Source of the DNA: Natroniella sp046097105
Lineage (GTDB): Bacteria > Bacillota > Halanaerobiia > Halobacteroidales > Halobacteroidaceae
DNA length: 64,000 nucleotides
Assembly (NCBI RefSeq): GCF_046097105.1
Contig: NZ_CP175562.1
Location: 2,388,943-2,452,942 of the forward strand
Reading direction: 5' to 3'
Part shown: positions 1 to 8,659 of the stretch, in pieces
Layout of the letters: the number at the start of each line of letters is the position of its first letter
Position numbering within the stretch: position 1 is the first letter of the stretch
The notes under the pieces: generated by a model
Seen by the model: the letters and a program-made list of their open reading frames with translations, nothing else
The model's database searches: none
Told to the model about the DNA's origin: nothing
Position numbers and translations under genes: made by a program

Positions 1-1
1 T

Positions 2-988
2 TTGAAAGAAGCAGAAGAGATGGGTTATACAATGTATGTTGGCCCGGAGCCAGAGTTTTTCTTGTTTGAGAAGGATGAAAATGGAGCACCAACGACAATT
101 ACTAATGATCAAGGTGGTTATTTCGATTTAGGGCCATCGGACTTAGGTCAAGATACTAGACGAGATATTGTCTTAGCACTAGAGAAGATGGGTTTTAATG
201 TAGAAGCTTCTCACCATGAAGTAGCACCTGGTCAACATGAAATTGACTTTAAGTATTCCGATGCTCTAACGGCAGCAGACAATATTGCTACCTTTAGGTT
301 TGTTACTAAAGCAATTGCTAATGAGCATGATTTACATGCTACTTTTATGCCTAAGCCGATCTTTGGTGAGGCAGGTTCAGGGATGCATATGAATCAATCT
401 CTATTTAAGGGCCAAGAGAATGCTTTTTATGATCCAGATGATCGATTGGGTTTAAGTCAGGTTGCTTATTATTATATTGGTGGATTAATTAAGCACGCTA
501 AGGCAATGACAGCAATTACTAATCCAACTGTCAACTCTTATAAACGCTTAGTACCTGGGTATGAAGCACCAGTTTATATTGCTTGGTCAGCCTCTAATCG
601 AAGTGCATTGGTTAGGATTCCAGATGCTAAAGGTTTAGGGACAAGGGTTGAGTTGAGAAATCCTGATCCTTCTGCCAATCCTTATTTAGCCACAGCTGTG
701 ATGTTGAAGGCAGGATTAGATGGGATTAAAAATAAGATCGAGCCTCCTAAAGAGGTTATTGATAATATATATGATATGAATAAATGTGAAAAAGAAGATG
801 CTTGTATTGATAGTTTACCAGGAGATATTAATGTAGCAGTGCAGTATTTATTACGGGATGAAGTGATTAAAGAAGCATTAGGAGAGCATGTACTTAACCG
901 TTTTGTAGAAGCTAAGCAGATAGAATGGGATGTCTATCGAACTCAGGTTCATCAGTGGGAATTAGATCAGTATTTAAAGGTCTTTTAA
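2..988 (+). CDS. glnA: Type I glutamine synthetase, 3' part (5' end outside window)
   Basis: ATP-dependent condensation of glutamate and ammonia to glutamine in the cytoplasm. The frame is already open at the window edge, so the N-terminal beta-grasp domain is missing and about 328 residues of the catalytic domain remain. Visible family motifs, in order: EPEFFLF (metal-binding Glu), [13 protein letters not shown], the ATP/ammonia-site stretch [22 protein letters not shown], and the glutamate-binding R(V)[14 protein letters not shown] block near the C-terminus. The lack of an obvious adenylylation-type tail fits the shorter Gram-positive GSI form, although that class assignment is inference. 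A hairpin terminator follows directly. Regulation cannot be judged because the promoter lies upstream of the window. Confidence 0.95.
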   Translation: MKEAEEMGYTMYVGPEPEFFLFEKDENGAPTTITNDQGGYFDLGPSDLGQDTRRDIVLALEKMGFNVEASHHEVAPGQHEIDFKYSDALTAADNIATFRFVTKAIANEHDLHATFMPKPIFGEAGSGMHMNQSLFKGQENAFYDPDDRLGLSQVAYYYIGGLIKHAKAMTAITNPTVNSYKRLVPGYEAPVYIAWSASNRSALVRIPDAKGLGTRVELRNPDPSANPYLATAVMLKAGLDGIKNKIEPPKEVIDNIYDMNKCEKEDACIDSLPGDINVAVQYLLRDEVIKEALGEHVLNRFVEAKQIEWDVYRTQVHQWELDQYLKVF

Positions 989-1003
989 CTTAAGAAAAAA
1001 AGA

Positions 1004-1055
1004 GCATTCTTTCTGACAGAATTTAAAATTGTCAGAGAGGATGTTTTTATTTTTA
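1004..1055 (+). terminator. Intrinsic terminator after glnA
   Basis: The arms GCATTCTTTCTGACA and TGTCAGAGAGGATG pair with a few G-U pairs around an A/T-rich loop, and T-rich sequence follows. It separates glnA from the selenium locus. Confidence 0.75.
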
Positions 1056-1199
1056 AGAAATTTAAATAAAATAATCAACCTTAGCTTAGTCTTAGTCTAT
1101 ACTCGAAGGTTTTTTGGTTGATAGTAAAAAAATTTGATCCTTAGAAAAGAATTTTATAAACTAAGAGATAAACTAATTAATGAAGGAGTCAATTTAAAT

Positions 1200-2348
1200 A
1201 TGATCTATTTAAATAATGCTGCTACAACATGGCCTAAACCGGAGCAGGTCTATCAAGAAGTGGATAATTTTTTTAGAAAGTTTGGAATGAACCCTGCTCG
1301 AACAGGTAGAGCAGGAATGACTGAGGTTGAAAGAATGGTCTTTGCAGTTAGAGAAAAGGTAGCTAATTTTTTTAATATCGAAGACTCTTCACGAGTCATC
1401 TTTACCTCTGGTGCTACTGAATCATTGAATTTGGCGATTAAAGGTCTATTAAAATCAGGAGATCATGTAATTACTACCTGTTTTGAGCACAATTCGGTAT
1501 TGCGACCATTAAAGAAATTAGAAGAGAAACGAGGAATTGAATTATCAGTAGTTGACCTCAATCATGCTGGAGAGTTGGACTTAGTTCAGCTAGAAAAAGA
1601 GGTTAAGCATAATACGAAGTTGATTGTGACTACTCATGCTTCTAATGTAACTGGAAGAATGGTAGACATAGAGAAAATAGCTCAAATAGCTACCAAAAAT
1701 AATCTAATTTATCTACTTGATGCTGCTCAAACAGCAGGCGTTTTTTCCCTTGGTTTATCAAATTTTAAGATAGATTTGTTGGCTGTACCAGGCCATAAGT
1801 ACTTATATGGTCCACCAGGAATAGGTGTGTTGTATCTTGCTGAAGGGATTGAGCTCGATACTTTGTTAGAAGGGGGAACGGGAAGCAATTCTTTAGCTAC
1901 TTTCCAGCCTGAACTTTTGCCTGATAGATTTGAAAGTGGGACTGCTAATATAACTGGAATTGCAGGTTTGGGAGCAGGAATTGATTTTGTGAAAAGGATT
2001 GGTATTGATAAGATCAGAAAGAAAGAATTAACACTAACATCTTACTTATTAGAGGAGTTACAAGCTATTTCTGAGGTGATAATTTATGGATTAAAGACTA
2101 CTAAAGATCGAGCTCCAGTAGTGGCCTTTAACCTTAGAGATAAAGATTCAGCGGAGGTTGGTCATCTCTTACAACAAAAGTATGGTATTATTGTTCGTAG
2201 TGGATTGCATTGCGCCCCTGTAATTCATCACAGGCTAGGAACAGATGAGCAAGGGATGGTCAGGGTTAGCTTTGGTTATTTTAATACACAACAGGATGTG
2301 GAGCAGCTACTTGTTGCGTTGAAAGAAATAGTTTCTGAAAGGCTCTGA
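1200..2348 (+). CDS. Cysteine desulfurase family protein, probable selenium/sulfur donor
   Basis: PLP-dependent class V aminotransferase-fold protein of 382 residues that should release S (or Se) from cysteine (or selenocysteine) as an enzyme-bound persulfide or perselenide. The PLP lysine is K200 in PGHKYLYG, and the persulfide cysteine is C338 in RSGLHCAP. The N-terminal MIYLNNAATTWPKP is typical of the family. I chose ATG 1200 because GAAGGAG lies 11 bases upstream; a longer frame from a TTG at 1134 has no ribosome binding site and adds non-family residues. It sits 134 bases upstream of selA, at the head of the selenium locus. This suggests it feeds selenophosphate synthesis rather than general Fe-S assembly, but that is inferred from context only. 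Confidence 0.88.
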   Translation: MIYLNNAATTWPKPEQVYQEVDNFFRKFGMNPARTGRAGMTEVERMVFAVREKVANFFNIEDSSRVIFTSGATESLNLAIKGLLKSGDHVITTCFEHNSVLRPLKKLEEKRGIELSVVDLNHAGELDLVQLEKEVKHNTKLIVTTHASNVTGRMVDIEKIAQIATKNNLIYLLDAAQTAGVFSLGLSNFKIDLLAVPGHKYLYGPPGIGVLYLAEGIELDTLLEGGTGSNSLATFQPELLPDRFESGTANITGIAGLGAGIDFVKRIGIDKIRKKELTLTSYLLEELQAISEVIIYGLKTTKDRAPVVAFNLRDKDSAEVGHLLQQKYGIIVRSGLHCAPVIHHRLGTDEQGMVRVSFGYFNTQQDVEQLLVALKEIVSERL

Positions 2349-2482
2349 AAGGCATTGGATAATGAATAATGAATATTGAATAATGAGTAGTGAGAAAAAA
2401 TAGACCAGAAAGACTTTTGCTTTTTAACTATTAAATATTCAATGTTAAGTATTATCTCTACTTTAATTGAAAGGAGGCAACA

Positions 2483-3889
2483 ATGAAACAAGAAATCTTA
2501 CGCCAAATACCTGCTGTCAATGATCTGTTGAATGCTGAATTAGGAGAGAAATTAATTGAAGATTATTCACATCAATTAGTGGTTGATGCTATTCGAGAGA
2601 TAACAGCTGAGATTAGAGAAGAAGTATTAGCTATTGCTGAAGAGGATTTAGAGGTAATGGAGTTTGACTTATCTTCTAGATCAATTCTACTCCAAGTAGA
2701 AGAGCATTTACAAGGGAAAGATCGATTGATTTTATCTCCTGCGATTAATGCTACTGGAGTTGTGCTCCATACTAATTTGGGTCGTTCCTTATTATCTGAT
2801 AAGGCTCAACAAGCAGTGCTTGATGTAGCTGATAATTATTCAACCTTGGAAGTAGATGTAGATACAGGAAAGCGTGGTTCTCGATATAATAATATTAAAG
2901 AGATCTTAGCTGAATTGACCGGTGCTGAAGATTGCTTAGTGGTTAATAATAATGCTGCTGCTGTTTTATTGGCTTTAAGTAGTCTGGCTGATGGTCAAGA
3001 AGTGATAATTTCGCGGGGACAACTGGTAGAGATAGGTGGTTCATTTAGGATACCAGATGTGATGGAGCGAAGTGGAGCTAAGCTGGTAGAGGTAGGTAGT
3101 ACCAATAAGGCCCATCTACGTGATTATCAACAAGCTATTACAGAGGAGACAGCTTTATTATTAAGGGTACATACTAGTAATTATAAAATCTTAGGTTTTA
3201 CTAAAGAAATTGAACCGCAAGAGTTGGTAGAGTTGGCCCATCAGAATGGTTTACCTGTACTTGAGGATTTAGGTAGTGGGATCTTTGTTGATTTGACCGG
3301 TGATGGTTTAAGTTATGAACCTACAGTTCAAGATAGTCTAGAGGCTGGGGTTGATGTTGTTACCTTTAGCGGTGATAAGTTATTAGGAGGGCCACAAGCG
3401 GGAATTATTGTTGGTAAGCAAGAATATATTGAAGAGATGAGAAGTCATCCTTTAACGAGAGCATTACGGATTGATAAATTCAGTTTAGCTGCTTTAGAGG
3501 CAACCTTGAAGGAGTATCGAGATTTAGAGCGGGCCAAAGAGAGAATTCCAACTTTAAGAATGCTAACAACTCCGCCAACAGCTCTAAGAAAGAAAGCTGA
3601 AGAGTTATTGGGCCAACTATCTAAAGTAGTTTCAGAGTCTTTTAAGTTAGAGTTGAGAGAGGGTATTTCAAAAGTAGGTGGAGGTTCATTTCCTTTAGAG
3701 AAGTTAACGACTTATCTGATTGAACTACAACATCAACAGCTATCAACAGAGCAGTTGGCTATGAAGTTAAGAAAGAACTATCCACCAATCTTTACTAGAG
3801 TAGCTAATGATGCTGTTATATTTGATCTGCGGACGATTCAACAGCAGGATTATCAAATTATAGTAGAAGCAGTTGGATCTTTGCCTTAG
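2483..3889 (+). CDS. selA: L-seryl-tRNA(Sec) selenium transferase
   Basis: Converts Ser-tRNA(Sec) to Sec-tRNA(Sec) using selenophosphate; a PLP enzyme that forms a large ring-shaped decamer in characterised bacteria. It is 468 residues, the usual length. The N-terminal tRNA-binding region begins RQIPAVNDLL; INATGVVLHTNLGR and the PLP lysine K299 in FSGDKLLGGPQAG are clear family signatures. ATG 2483 follows GAAAGGAGG at good spacing. selB starts 10 bases after its stop, so the two are surely co-transcribed and possibly translationally coupled. Together with tRNA-Sec and selD in the next 4 kb this makes a complete bacterial selenocysteine pathway. Confidence 0.97.
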   Translation: MKQEILRQIPAVNDLLNAELGEKLIEDYSHQLVVDAIREITAEIREEVLAIAEEDLEVMEFDLSSRSILLQVEEHLQGKDRLILSPAINATGVVLHTNLGRSLLSDKAQQAVLDVADNYSTLEVDVDTGKRGSRYNNIKEILAELTGAEDCLVVNNNAAAVLLALSSLADGQEVIISRGQLVEIGGSFRIPDVMERSGAKLVEVGSTNKAHLRDYQQAITEETALLLRVHTSNYKILGFTKEIEPQELVELAHQNGLPVLEDLGSGIFVDLTGDGLSYEPTVQDSLEAGVDVVTFSGDKLLGGPQAGIIVGKQEYIEEMRSHPLTRALRIDKFSLAALEATLKEYRDLERAKERIPTLRMLTTPPTALRKKAEELLGQLSKVVSESFKLELREGISKVGGGSFPLEKLTTYLIELQHQQLSTEQLAMKLRKNYPPIFTRVANDAVIFDLRTIQQQDYQIIVEAVGSLP

Positions 3890-3899
3890 GAGGTGTACT

Positions 3900-5816
3900 A
3901 TGAGTGAGAAGAATCTGATTATTGGGACTGCTGGACATATAGATCATGGTAAGACTACTTTGATTAAGGCTTTAACTGGAATTGATACAGATAGATTAGA
4001 GGTAGAGAAGGAGCGAGGAATCTCTATTGAATTGGGTTTTGGTTATTTAGAGTTAGAAGGTGGCTTGCGGATAGGAATTATTGATGTGCCAGGGCATGAA
4101 AAGTTTATTAAGAATATGTTGGCTGGAGCAGGTGGAGTTGATCTGGCTTTATTGGTGATTGCTGCTGATGAAGGATTTATGCCACAAAGTGAAGAGCATT
4201 TAGCTATTTTAAATTTATTAAATGTAGAAGCAGGTATGATTGTTGTAACTAAAAGTGATTTGGTTGAAAAAGAGTGGTTAGAGTTAGTCATTGAGGAGAT
4301 TAAAGAAGCGGTTGTTGGTACATTCTTAGAAGGGGCATCAATTCTACCTGTATCTGCTACCGAAGGGATAGGAATTGAGCAATTAAAGAGAGAAATAAGT
4401 GGGTTGGTTGATAATTTATCTGCTAAAGGTATTAATGAGAATGCTTATTTATCGATTGATCGGGTCTTTTCTTTACAAGGACATGGTACAGTTGCAACGG
4501 GAACTTTAAGTAAAGGAAGGATAGAAGTAGATGATAGGTTGATGATCTATCCTCAGCAAAGGGAGGTTAGAGTACGGAGTTTGGAGGTTCATAATCAACA
4601 GGTGACAGAGGCTTTATCTGGTCAGCGGGTAGGGATCAACTTAGCTGGGATAGAAACAGATGAGATTGAGCGGGGAGATGTTTTAGCGACAGCAGAGAGT
4701 TTGGCCCCAACTGAATATTTAGATGCTCAGTTAAGGTTATTGCCATCTGCTCCTATAATAATAGAGCCTGGAGAGAGGATTAGACTTTATTTAGGGGCCA
4801 AAGAGGTTTTAGGTAAGATATATCCCTTAAATAAAAAAGAAATCTATCCTGGAGAAGAGGTTTTTGTTCAATTCAGATTAGAAGAAGAGGTTGTAGCTGA
4901 TTTTAAGGAAAGGTATGTACTTCGATGGCGTTCTCCTATGGATTTGCTTGGTGGAGGAGAGATCCTTGCTTTGAATCCTCCTTATCACAACCATCTTGGG
5001 CAGGAACTTATTGAAGATTTAAAGATTAGAGCTGAAGGAAGCTTAGAAGAAATAATTGAGTTAACTTTAAGAGGAGCTAAGAGTGAACCATTGAGTAGTA
5101 AGGATTTAGTTAAGGAGACTGCCTTGGCTGTTGAGCGGTTAAGAGAGATTTTAGTAGAGTTGAAAAGAGAGGGTAGAGTTATTGAATTTGATGTAGGTCA
5201 GGAGTCTAGTTGGTTAGATAGCCAGAGTTATCAACAACTGAAGGAGGAAGTTTTAGAATACTTGGCCCATTATCACCAACACTACTATTTACAACCTGGA
5301 ATGACCAAAGAAGAGTTGAGGACTAAGTTATCCTTAAAGTTAGATACCAATCAATATGATCAATTATTAACTGATCTAGAAGTGGAAGGGTTGATAGTTA
5401 TTGCTGGTGCTCAGCTTAAATTAGCCGATTTTGAGATTGAGTTTGGCCCTCAAGAGCACCAGATTAAAGAAAGAGTAATTAATCTATTTACAGAGAAGAA
5501 GTTTAGCCCTCCTAAAGCAGCAGAAGTCTTGATTAAGTTTGATGAGCAAAAGTTAGCTAAAAGAGTCTTTGAATCTTTAATAGCTACCGGAGAGCTGGTT
5601 GAATTAAGTAGTGAGCTTTATTTTCACAGGAGTGCTTTAAAGGAAGCAGAAGAGAAGTTAAAGAATTATTTAAGCCAACAGATGAGTATAGAGGTAGGAG
5701 AATTTAGAGATTTATTAGCGAGTAGTAGGAAATATACTCTACCCTTATTAAGGTATTTTGATCAGCAAGGTCTAACAGTTAGACGAAAGGATGAGAGGGT
5801 TTTAGCTAATAAATAA
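3900..5816 (+). CDS. selB: Selenocysteine-specific elongation factor
   Basis: GTPase that carries Sec-tRNA(Sec) to ribosomes paused at a UGA followed by a SECIS hairpin. It is 638 residues. Domain I is EF-Tu-like with G1 AGHIDHGKTT (residues 11-20), the switch stretch EKERGISIELGF, G3 DVPGHEKFI and G4 TKSD. Beta-barrel domains follow, and then roughly 250 C-terminal residues of winged-helix repeats that read the SECIS in known SelB proteins. I place the start at ATG 3900 after AGGAGGTG; the frame also extends to 3873, inside selA, without a ribosome binding site. Its presence supports reading the TGA in selD as selenocysteine. Confidence 0.97.
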   Translation: MSEKNLIIGTAGHIDHGKTTLIKALTGIDTDRLEVEKERGISIELGFGYLELEGGLRIGIIDVPGHEKFIKNMLAGAGGVDLALLVIAADEGFMPQSEEHLAILNLLNVEAGMIVVTKSDLVEKEWLELVIEEIKEAVVGTFLEGASILPVSATEGIGIEQLKREISGLVDNLSAKGINENAYLSIDRVFSLQGHGTVATGTLSKGRIEVDDRLMIYPQQREVRVRSLEVHNQQVTEALSGQRVGINLAGIETDEIERGDVLATAESLAPTEYLDAQLRLLPSAPIIIEPGERIRLYLGAKEVLGKIYPLNKKEIYPGEEVFVQFRLEEEVVADFKERYVLRWRSPMDLLGGGEILALNPPYHNHLGQELIEDLKIRAEGSLEEIIELTLRGAKSEPLSSKDLVKETALAVERLREILVELKREGRVIEFDVGQESSWLDSQSYQQLKEEVLEYLAHYHQHYYLQPGMTKEELRTKLSLKLDTNQYDQLLTDLEVEGLIVIAGAQLKLADFEIEFGPQEHQIKERVINLFTEKKFSPPKAAEVLIKFDEQKLAKRVFESLIATGELVELSSELYFHRSALKEAEEKLKNYLSQQMSIEVGEFRDLLASSRKYTLPLLRYFDQQGLTVRRKDERVLANK

Positions 5817-5839
5817 GTCCTGTTTTTTAACTCTTTATC

Positions 5840-5868
5840 TTTACAAATTAATTATGATCTATTATAAT
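5840..5868 (+). promoter_or_regulatory. Promoter of tRNA-Sec (and probably yedF)
   Basis: TTTACA, 17 bases, then a perfect TATAAT. The predicted start is about 15 bases before the tRNA. No terminator separates the tRNA from yedF, so one transcript may carry both. Confidence 0.7.
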
Positions 5869-5888
5869 TAAAGAATAGATAGTAATAA

Positions 5889-5987
5889 GGGGATAGCTGT
5901 ATCCATGGTGGATATCTCGGACTTCAAATCCGATGGCAGGCAGCTTGAGTTGTCTGTGGTGGGTTCGATTCCCACATATTCCCGCCA
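5889..5987 (+). tRNA. selC: tRNA-Sec (anticodon TCA)
   Basis: A 99-nucleotide tRNA with the special selenocysteine features. It has a long acceptor stem (GGGGATA against TATTCCC, with one G-U pair), an extended 6-bp-type D arm TATCC/GGATA, the anticodon arm TCGGA-CTTCAAA-TCCGA with anticodon TCA, and a long variable arm GGCAGGCAGC/GTTGTCTG. The T arm is GTGGG-TTCGATT-CCCAC, and the discriminator G is followed by an encoded CCA. The length and variable arm exclude an ordinary tRNA. It lies between selB and yedF. The eighth acceptor pair appears as a G-A mismatch, the only irregularity I see. Confidence 0.95.
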
Positions 5988-6013
5988 ATCTAAAATTTAG
6001 AGGTGATAAGCCT

Positions 6014-6577
6014 ATGAAGAAGATAGATGCTCGTGGAATGGATTGTCCTCAACCAGTAATTGAAACTAAGAATGCTTTACAAGATTATGAAGAATTAACT
6101 GTACTTATTGATAATCAAGTAGCAGCAGATAATGTTACTAAATTAGCCAAAAAGCTAGGTTGTAAGGTTAATCGAGTAGAAGATGGCAGTGATTATAAAT
6201 TAATTTTAAGAAAAGATTCAGTTAAACAAAAAGTAACAACTGAGAGCGAAAAGGTTTATTTTATTAAATCAGATCAGCTAGGAACAGGTGCTGAAGAGTT
6301 AGGGAAGCTATTAATTAAAGGATTTATTAATACATTATTAGAGCTAAAGCCTTTACCTAGTAAGGTTATTTTTATCAATTCTGGAGTTAAATTAGCTACT
6401 TTAAATCAGGAAGTGAAGAGAAATCTAGTTAGACTAGAAGCAGAAGGTGTCGATATTTTAGCCTGTGGAACCTGTTTAGATTATTATGAGTTGAAGGAAG
6501 ATTTAGAGGTTGGTAGTATCAGTAATATGTATGAAATAGTCGATATCTTAAATCAAGCTGAGGTAGTTGTGGTTTAA
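6014..6577 (+). CDS. yedF: Selenium-metabolism protein YedF (TusA-like plus DsrE-like domains)
   Basis: Protein of 188 residues. The N-terminal TusA-like domain (about 1-75) carries the CPxP motif with C11 in GMDCPQP; the C-terminal DsrE/DsrF-like domain (about 85-188) has ACGTCLDYY. This architecture is the one named YedF in selenium-using anaerobes, where it is thought to carry sulfur or selenium as a Cys-bound group. The biochemical role is not firmly established. The start is ATG 6014, after GAGGTG at 8 bases; a longer frame from 5933 would run through tRNA-Sec and is rejected. It lies only 26 bases after the tRNA, with no terminator between. Confidence 0.88.
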   Translation: MKKIDARGMDCPQPVIETKNALQDYEELTVLIDNQVAADNVTKLAKKLGCKVNRVEDGSDYKLILRKDSVKQKVTTESEKVYFIKSDQLGTGAEELGKLLIKGFINTLLELKPLPSKVIFINSGVKLATLNQEVKRNLVRLEAEGVDILACGTCLDYYELKEDLEVGSISNMYEIVDILNQAEVVVV

Positions 6578-6603
6578 TAAAAGTATATAGGATAACAATG
6601 CCA

Positions 6604-6637
6604 ACTTACTACTTATTTAAGGTAGTAAGTTTTTTAT
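6604..6637 (+). terminator. Intrinsic terminator after yedF
   Basis: ACTTACTAC and GTAGTAAGT pair perfectly around a 9-base loop, followed by TTTTTTATT. It ends the tRNA-Sec/yedF unit, so selD must have its own promoter in the ~145-base gap that follows; I see no convincing one. Confidence 0.85.
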
Positions 6638-6783
6638 TATTTTTATTAGGAAATAGTGTAGCTTAGAAAAAGGGAACCACGAATGAGCACGAATTAACAT
6701 TAATAAAAAATTAACAACTTATAAATATAGGTATGTTAGAAAAACTTTTATAAATTATAAATTGCTTTTCAGGGGGTGTTAAA

Positions 6784-7827
6784 ATGTCTAAAATTCGCTT
6801 AACACAATATAGTCAGACTTCTGGTTGAGCTGCTAAGATGAGTCCTCAGACTCTATCGCAAGTTTTGCGACAAGTTGAACATGAAACTAAGAATGAGAAT
6901 TTAATAGTTGGATTGGATAGTCCTGATGATGCTGCTGTTTATCAACTAGATCAGGAACAGGCATTAATTCAATCGGTCGATTATTTTACTCCGGTTGTTG
7001 ATGATCCGTATCTATTTGGACAGATTGCAGCAGCTAACTCTTTAAGTGATATTTATGCTATGGGAGGTAAGCCTTTAACAGCTTTAAATATTGTTGGATT
7101 TCCTAACTGTTTACCAGATGAGGTGCTGGTTCAGATCTTACAAGGAGGAGCTGATAAGGTAGCAGAAGCAGGGGCAATTATAGCAGGAGGGCATACAATT
7201 CAAGATGATGAACCTAAGTATGGACTATCGGTAACTGGGATTGTAAAGCTAGATAACTTAATTACTAATGCTGGTGCTCAAGTTGGCGATAATTTGGTCT
7301 TGACTAAGCCATTAGGGATGGGGATTATGACGACTGCGATTAAAGGTGGGTTGGCCCGTGGTGATTTAGATAATCCTGTAATCAAGGCAATGGCTACTCT
7401 AAATGATAAACCAGTACAGGTAATGAAGGATATAGGAGTTAATGCCTGTACAGATATTACGGGGTTTGGTTTATTGGGTCACCTATGGGAGCTGGCTGTA
7501 GAGAGCAAGGTTGGAGTTAGGTTATTTGCTGAAGAAGTACCTACTTTTGTTGGAGTTTTAGATTATGCTGAGATGGGTTTAGTACCTCAGGGAGCTTATA
7601 GCAATCGGGAATATTTAGAGGAACATATTGAATATAAAGTAGAGTTATCGGAGGCATTAACCGATCTCTTATTTGATCCGCAGACTTCAGGAGGTTTGTT
7701 GATCTCTGTTGAGGAAGAAAAGACAACAGATCTGTTAATTGAGTTATATGCTCAAGGGGTAGATGATGCAACTGTGATAGGTCAGGTGATTGATAAAGAA
7801 CCCCAAATAGAAATTAAGAAGAGATAA
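6784..7827 (+). CDS. selD: Selenide, water dikinase (selenoprotein, TGA = Sec15)
   Basis: Makes selenophosphate from selenide and ATP, the selenium donor for SelA. A simple open reading frame starts at 6838, but the true start is ATG 6784, preceded by a GGGGGTG ribosome binding site. The 18 codons between read MSKIRLTQYSQTSG-Sec-AAK with the in-frame TGA at 6826-6828. This is exactly where other SelD proteins have Cys or Sec in the catalytic G-[C/U]-[A/G]-x-K loop, and K18 is the essential lysine. Full length is 347 residues, normal for SelD. The GATP-binding AIR-synthase-like fold is seen in DAAVYQ, AGGHTIQD, TDITGFGLLGH and FDPQTSGGLL. A candidate SECIS hairpin lies downstream. Confidence 0.96.
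6826..6870 (+). promoter_or_regulatory. Sec codon and candidate SECIS hairpin in selD
   Basis: The TGA at 6826-6828 is followed at 6856-6870 by TCGCAA-GTT-TTGCGA, a 6-bp stem with a GTT loop, 27 bases past the TGA. Bacterial SECIS hairpins lie just 3' of the UGA with a G/U in the loop, so position and loop fit. Lower-stem pairing is less clear, and I could not fold it by computation. Confidence 0.65.
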
Positions 7828-7837
7828 GGTGAGAATA

Positions 7838-8110
7838 ATGAAAGAAGAGTATAAGTTATATGTTTTTAATTCAACACATCATGCCTTAAAAGCAGAGCAA
7901 GTACTTAAAGATAATGGATACCAGTTGATGATGGTGCCGATACCTACTGAGATTACTGCTGATTGTGGTACTGCTATTAAATTAGAAGTTGAGTCAGAAC
8001 AAGAAGCTTATGATTTGCTGATTGGAGCTAAGGTTGAGGTAGCAGGGTGTTATCAGGTGATTAAGGGTGGCTGTGAAAAGAGGATAATTAAGCTAGTTGT
8101 GGATAAGTAA
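7838..8110 (+). CDS. DUF3343 family protein, putative Se/S carrier
   Basis: Small protein of 90 residues matching the DUF3343 style: a short alpha/beta protein with a conserved Cys in ADCGTA (about residue 42) and further Cys in AGCYQV and GGCEK. Family members often sit beside selD, yedF and selenium-linked genes and are annotated as putative Se/S carrier proteins; experimental proof is not known to me. It starts at ATG 7838, after AAGGTGAG; the in-frame GTG at 7829 is inside the ribosome binding site. It lies 10 bases after selD and is therefore probably in the same transcript, and a strong terminator follows. Confidence 0.75.
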   Translation: MKEEYKLYVFNSTHHALKAEQVLKDNGYQLMMVPIPTEITADCGTAIKLEVESEQEAYDLLIGAKVEVAGCYQVIKGGCEKRIIKLVVDK

Positions 8111-8175
8111 GATATAAATAATAAATCAATATTTTTCTCGATTATGTTGGACTATATTTTTATCGGGAAGTTACT

Positions 8176-8218
8176 AATTAATCTTCTGTTGGTGCAGGAG
8201 ATTAATTTTTTGTTTTGT
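8176..8218 (+). terminator. Intrinsic terminator ending the selenium locus
   Basis: AATTAATCTTCTG and CAGGAGATTAATT pair over 13 bp with one G-U, followed by a T-rich tail. It marks the left border of the accessory island. Confidence 0.85.
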
Positions 8219-8441
8219 TTGGATAGTTTTAAAGGAATAAGATAATTTTGGTAGAAATTATTTTTATATGTAGTCTTTTCAGGTTTAGTGTCATGAAGGT
8301 AGTAATTAAAAGGGATAAGCTGTCAGAAGTTATATGAGATAGTAGTGGAACTATCTTTGTAAAGATAAGAGTTATGCGAAAACCAGACATACCTTTATAT
8401 TTTGTATAATGATAATCCAAAAAGAAGAGGAGATGATACTA
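8219..8441 (+). other. AT-rich spacer upstream of the ATPase cassette
   Basis: No gene is supported here. A TATAAT lies at about 8404-8409, just before the first cassette gene, but no good -35 box is paired with it. The only reading frame on the opposite strand is short and unconvincing. It may contain the promoter of the cassette and degraded sequence. Confidence 0.4.
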
Positions 8442-8657
8442 ATGGAAAAAGGTTTTTTAATAGTACCAGCTATAGAAAATAATTATCAGCTGATTGGATT
8501 TATAGTTCTTGTTTTGGCTATTGCAGTTGTTGCAGTATTTAAAATTAAAGAAAGTATTAATAATAAAACGAATAATCTTAAAGTAGGAGGAATTTTTAAT
8601 AAAGTTGAAGATATAGACCAAAAAATTGATGAATCTGAATATAAGGAAGGGAGTTAA
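8442..8657 (+). CDS. Small single-span membrane protein, first gene of ATPase cassette
   Basis: Unrecognised protein of 71 residues. A hydrophobic segment at about residues 17-33 is a clear transmembrane helix, followed by a basic, Asn-rich linker. Residues 44-56 read NNLKVGGIFNKVE, nearly the same as residues 8-20 of the next protein. The start is ATG 8442, after GAAGAGGAG; the frame extends to 8409 without a better ribosome binding site. The gene ends two bases before the next start, so it belongs to the same operon. I infer a membrane anchor or effector subunit for the cassette, with the shared motif as a possible docking site. No enzymatic motif is visible. Confidence 0.6.
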   Translation: MEKGFLIVPAIENNYQLIGFIVLVLAIAVVAVFKIKESINNKTNNLKVGGIFNKVEDIDQKIDESEYKEGS

Positions 8658-8659
8658 AA

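Noticed and set aside
2349..2482. AT-rich spacer with repeated TGAATAATGAAT-like strings, similar to spacers at 22.1 and 23.9 kb
   Set aside because: Too short and degenerate to call a repeat family or mobile element by eye.
5933..6013. Upstream extension of the yedF frame through the tRNA-Sec gene
   Set aside because: It would translate the tRNA; a good ribosome binding site and family start exist at 6014.
6660..6720. String CCACGAATGAGCACGAATT resembling a scattered intergenic repeat
   Set aside because: Only one copy is seen here; nothing supports a function.
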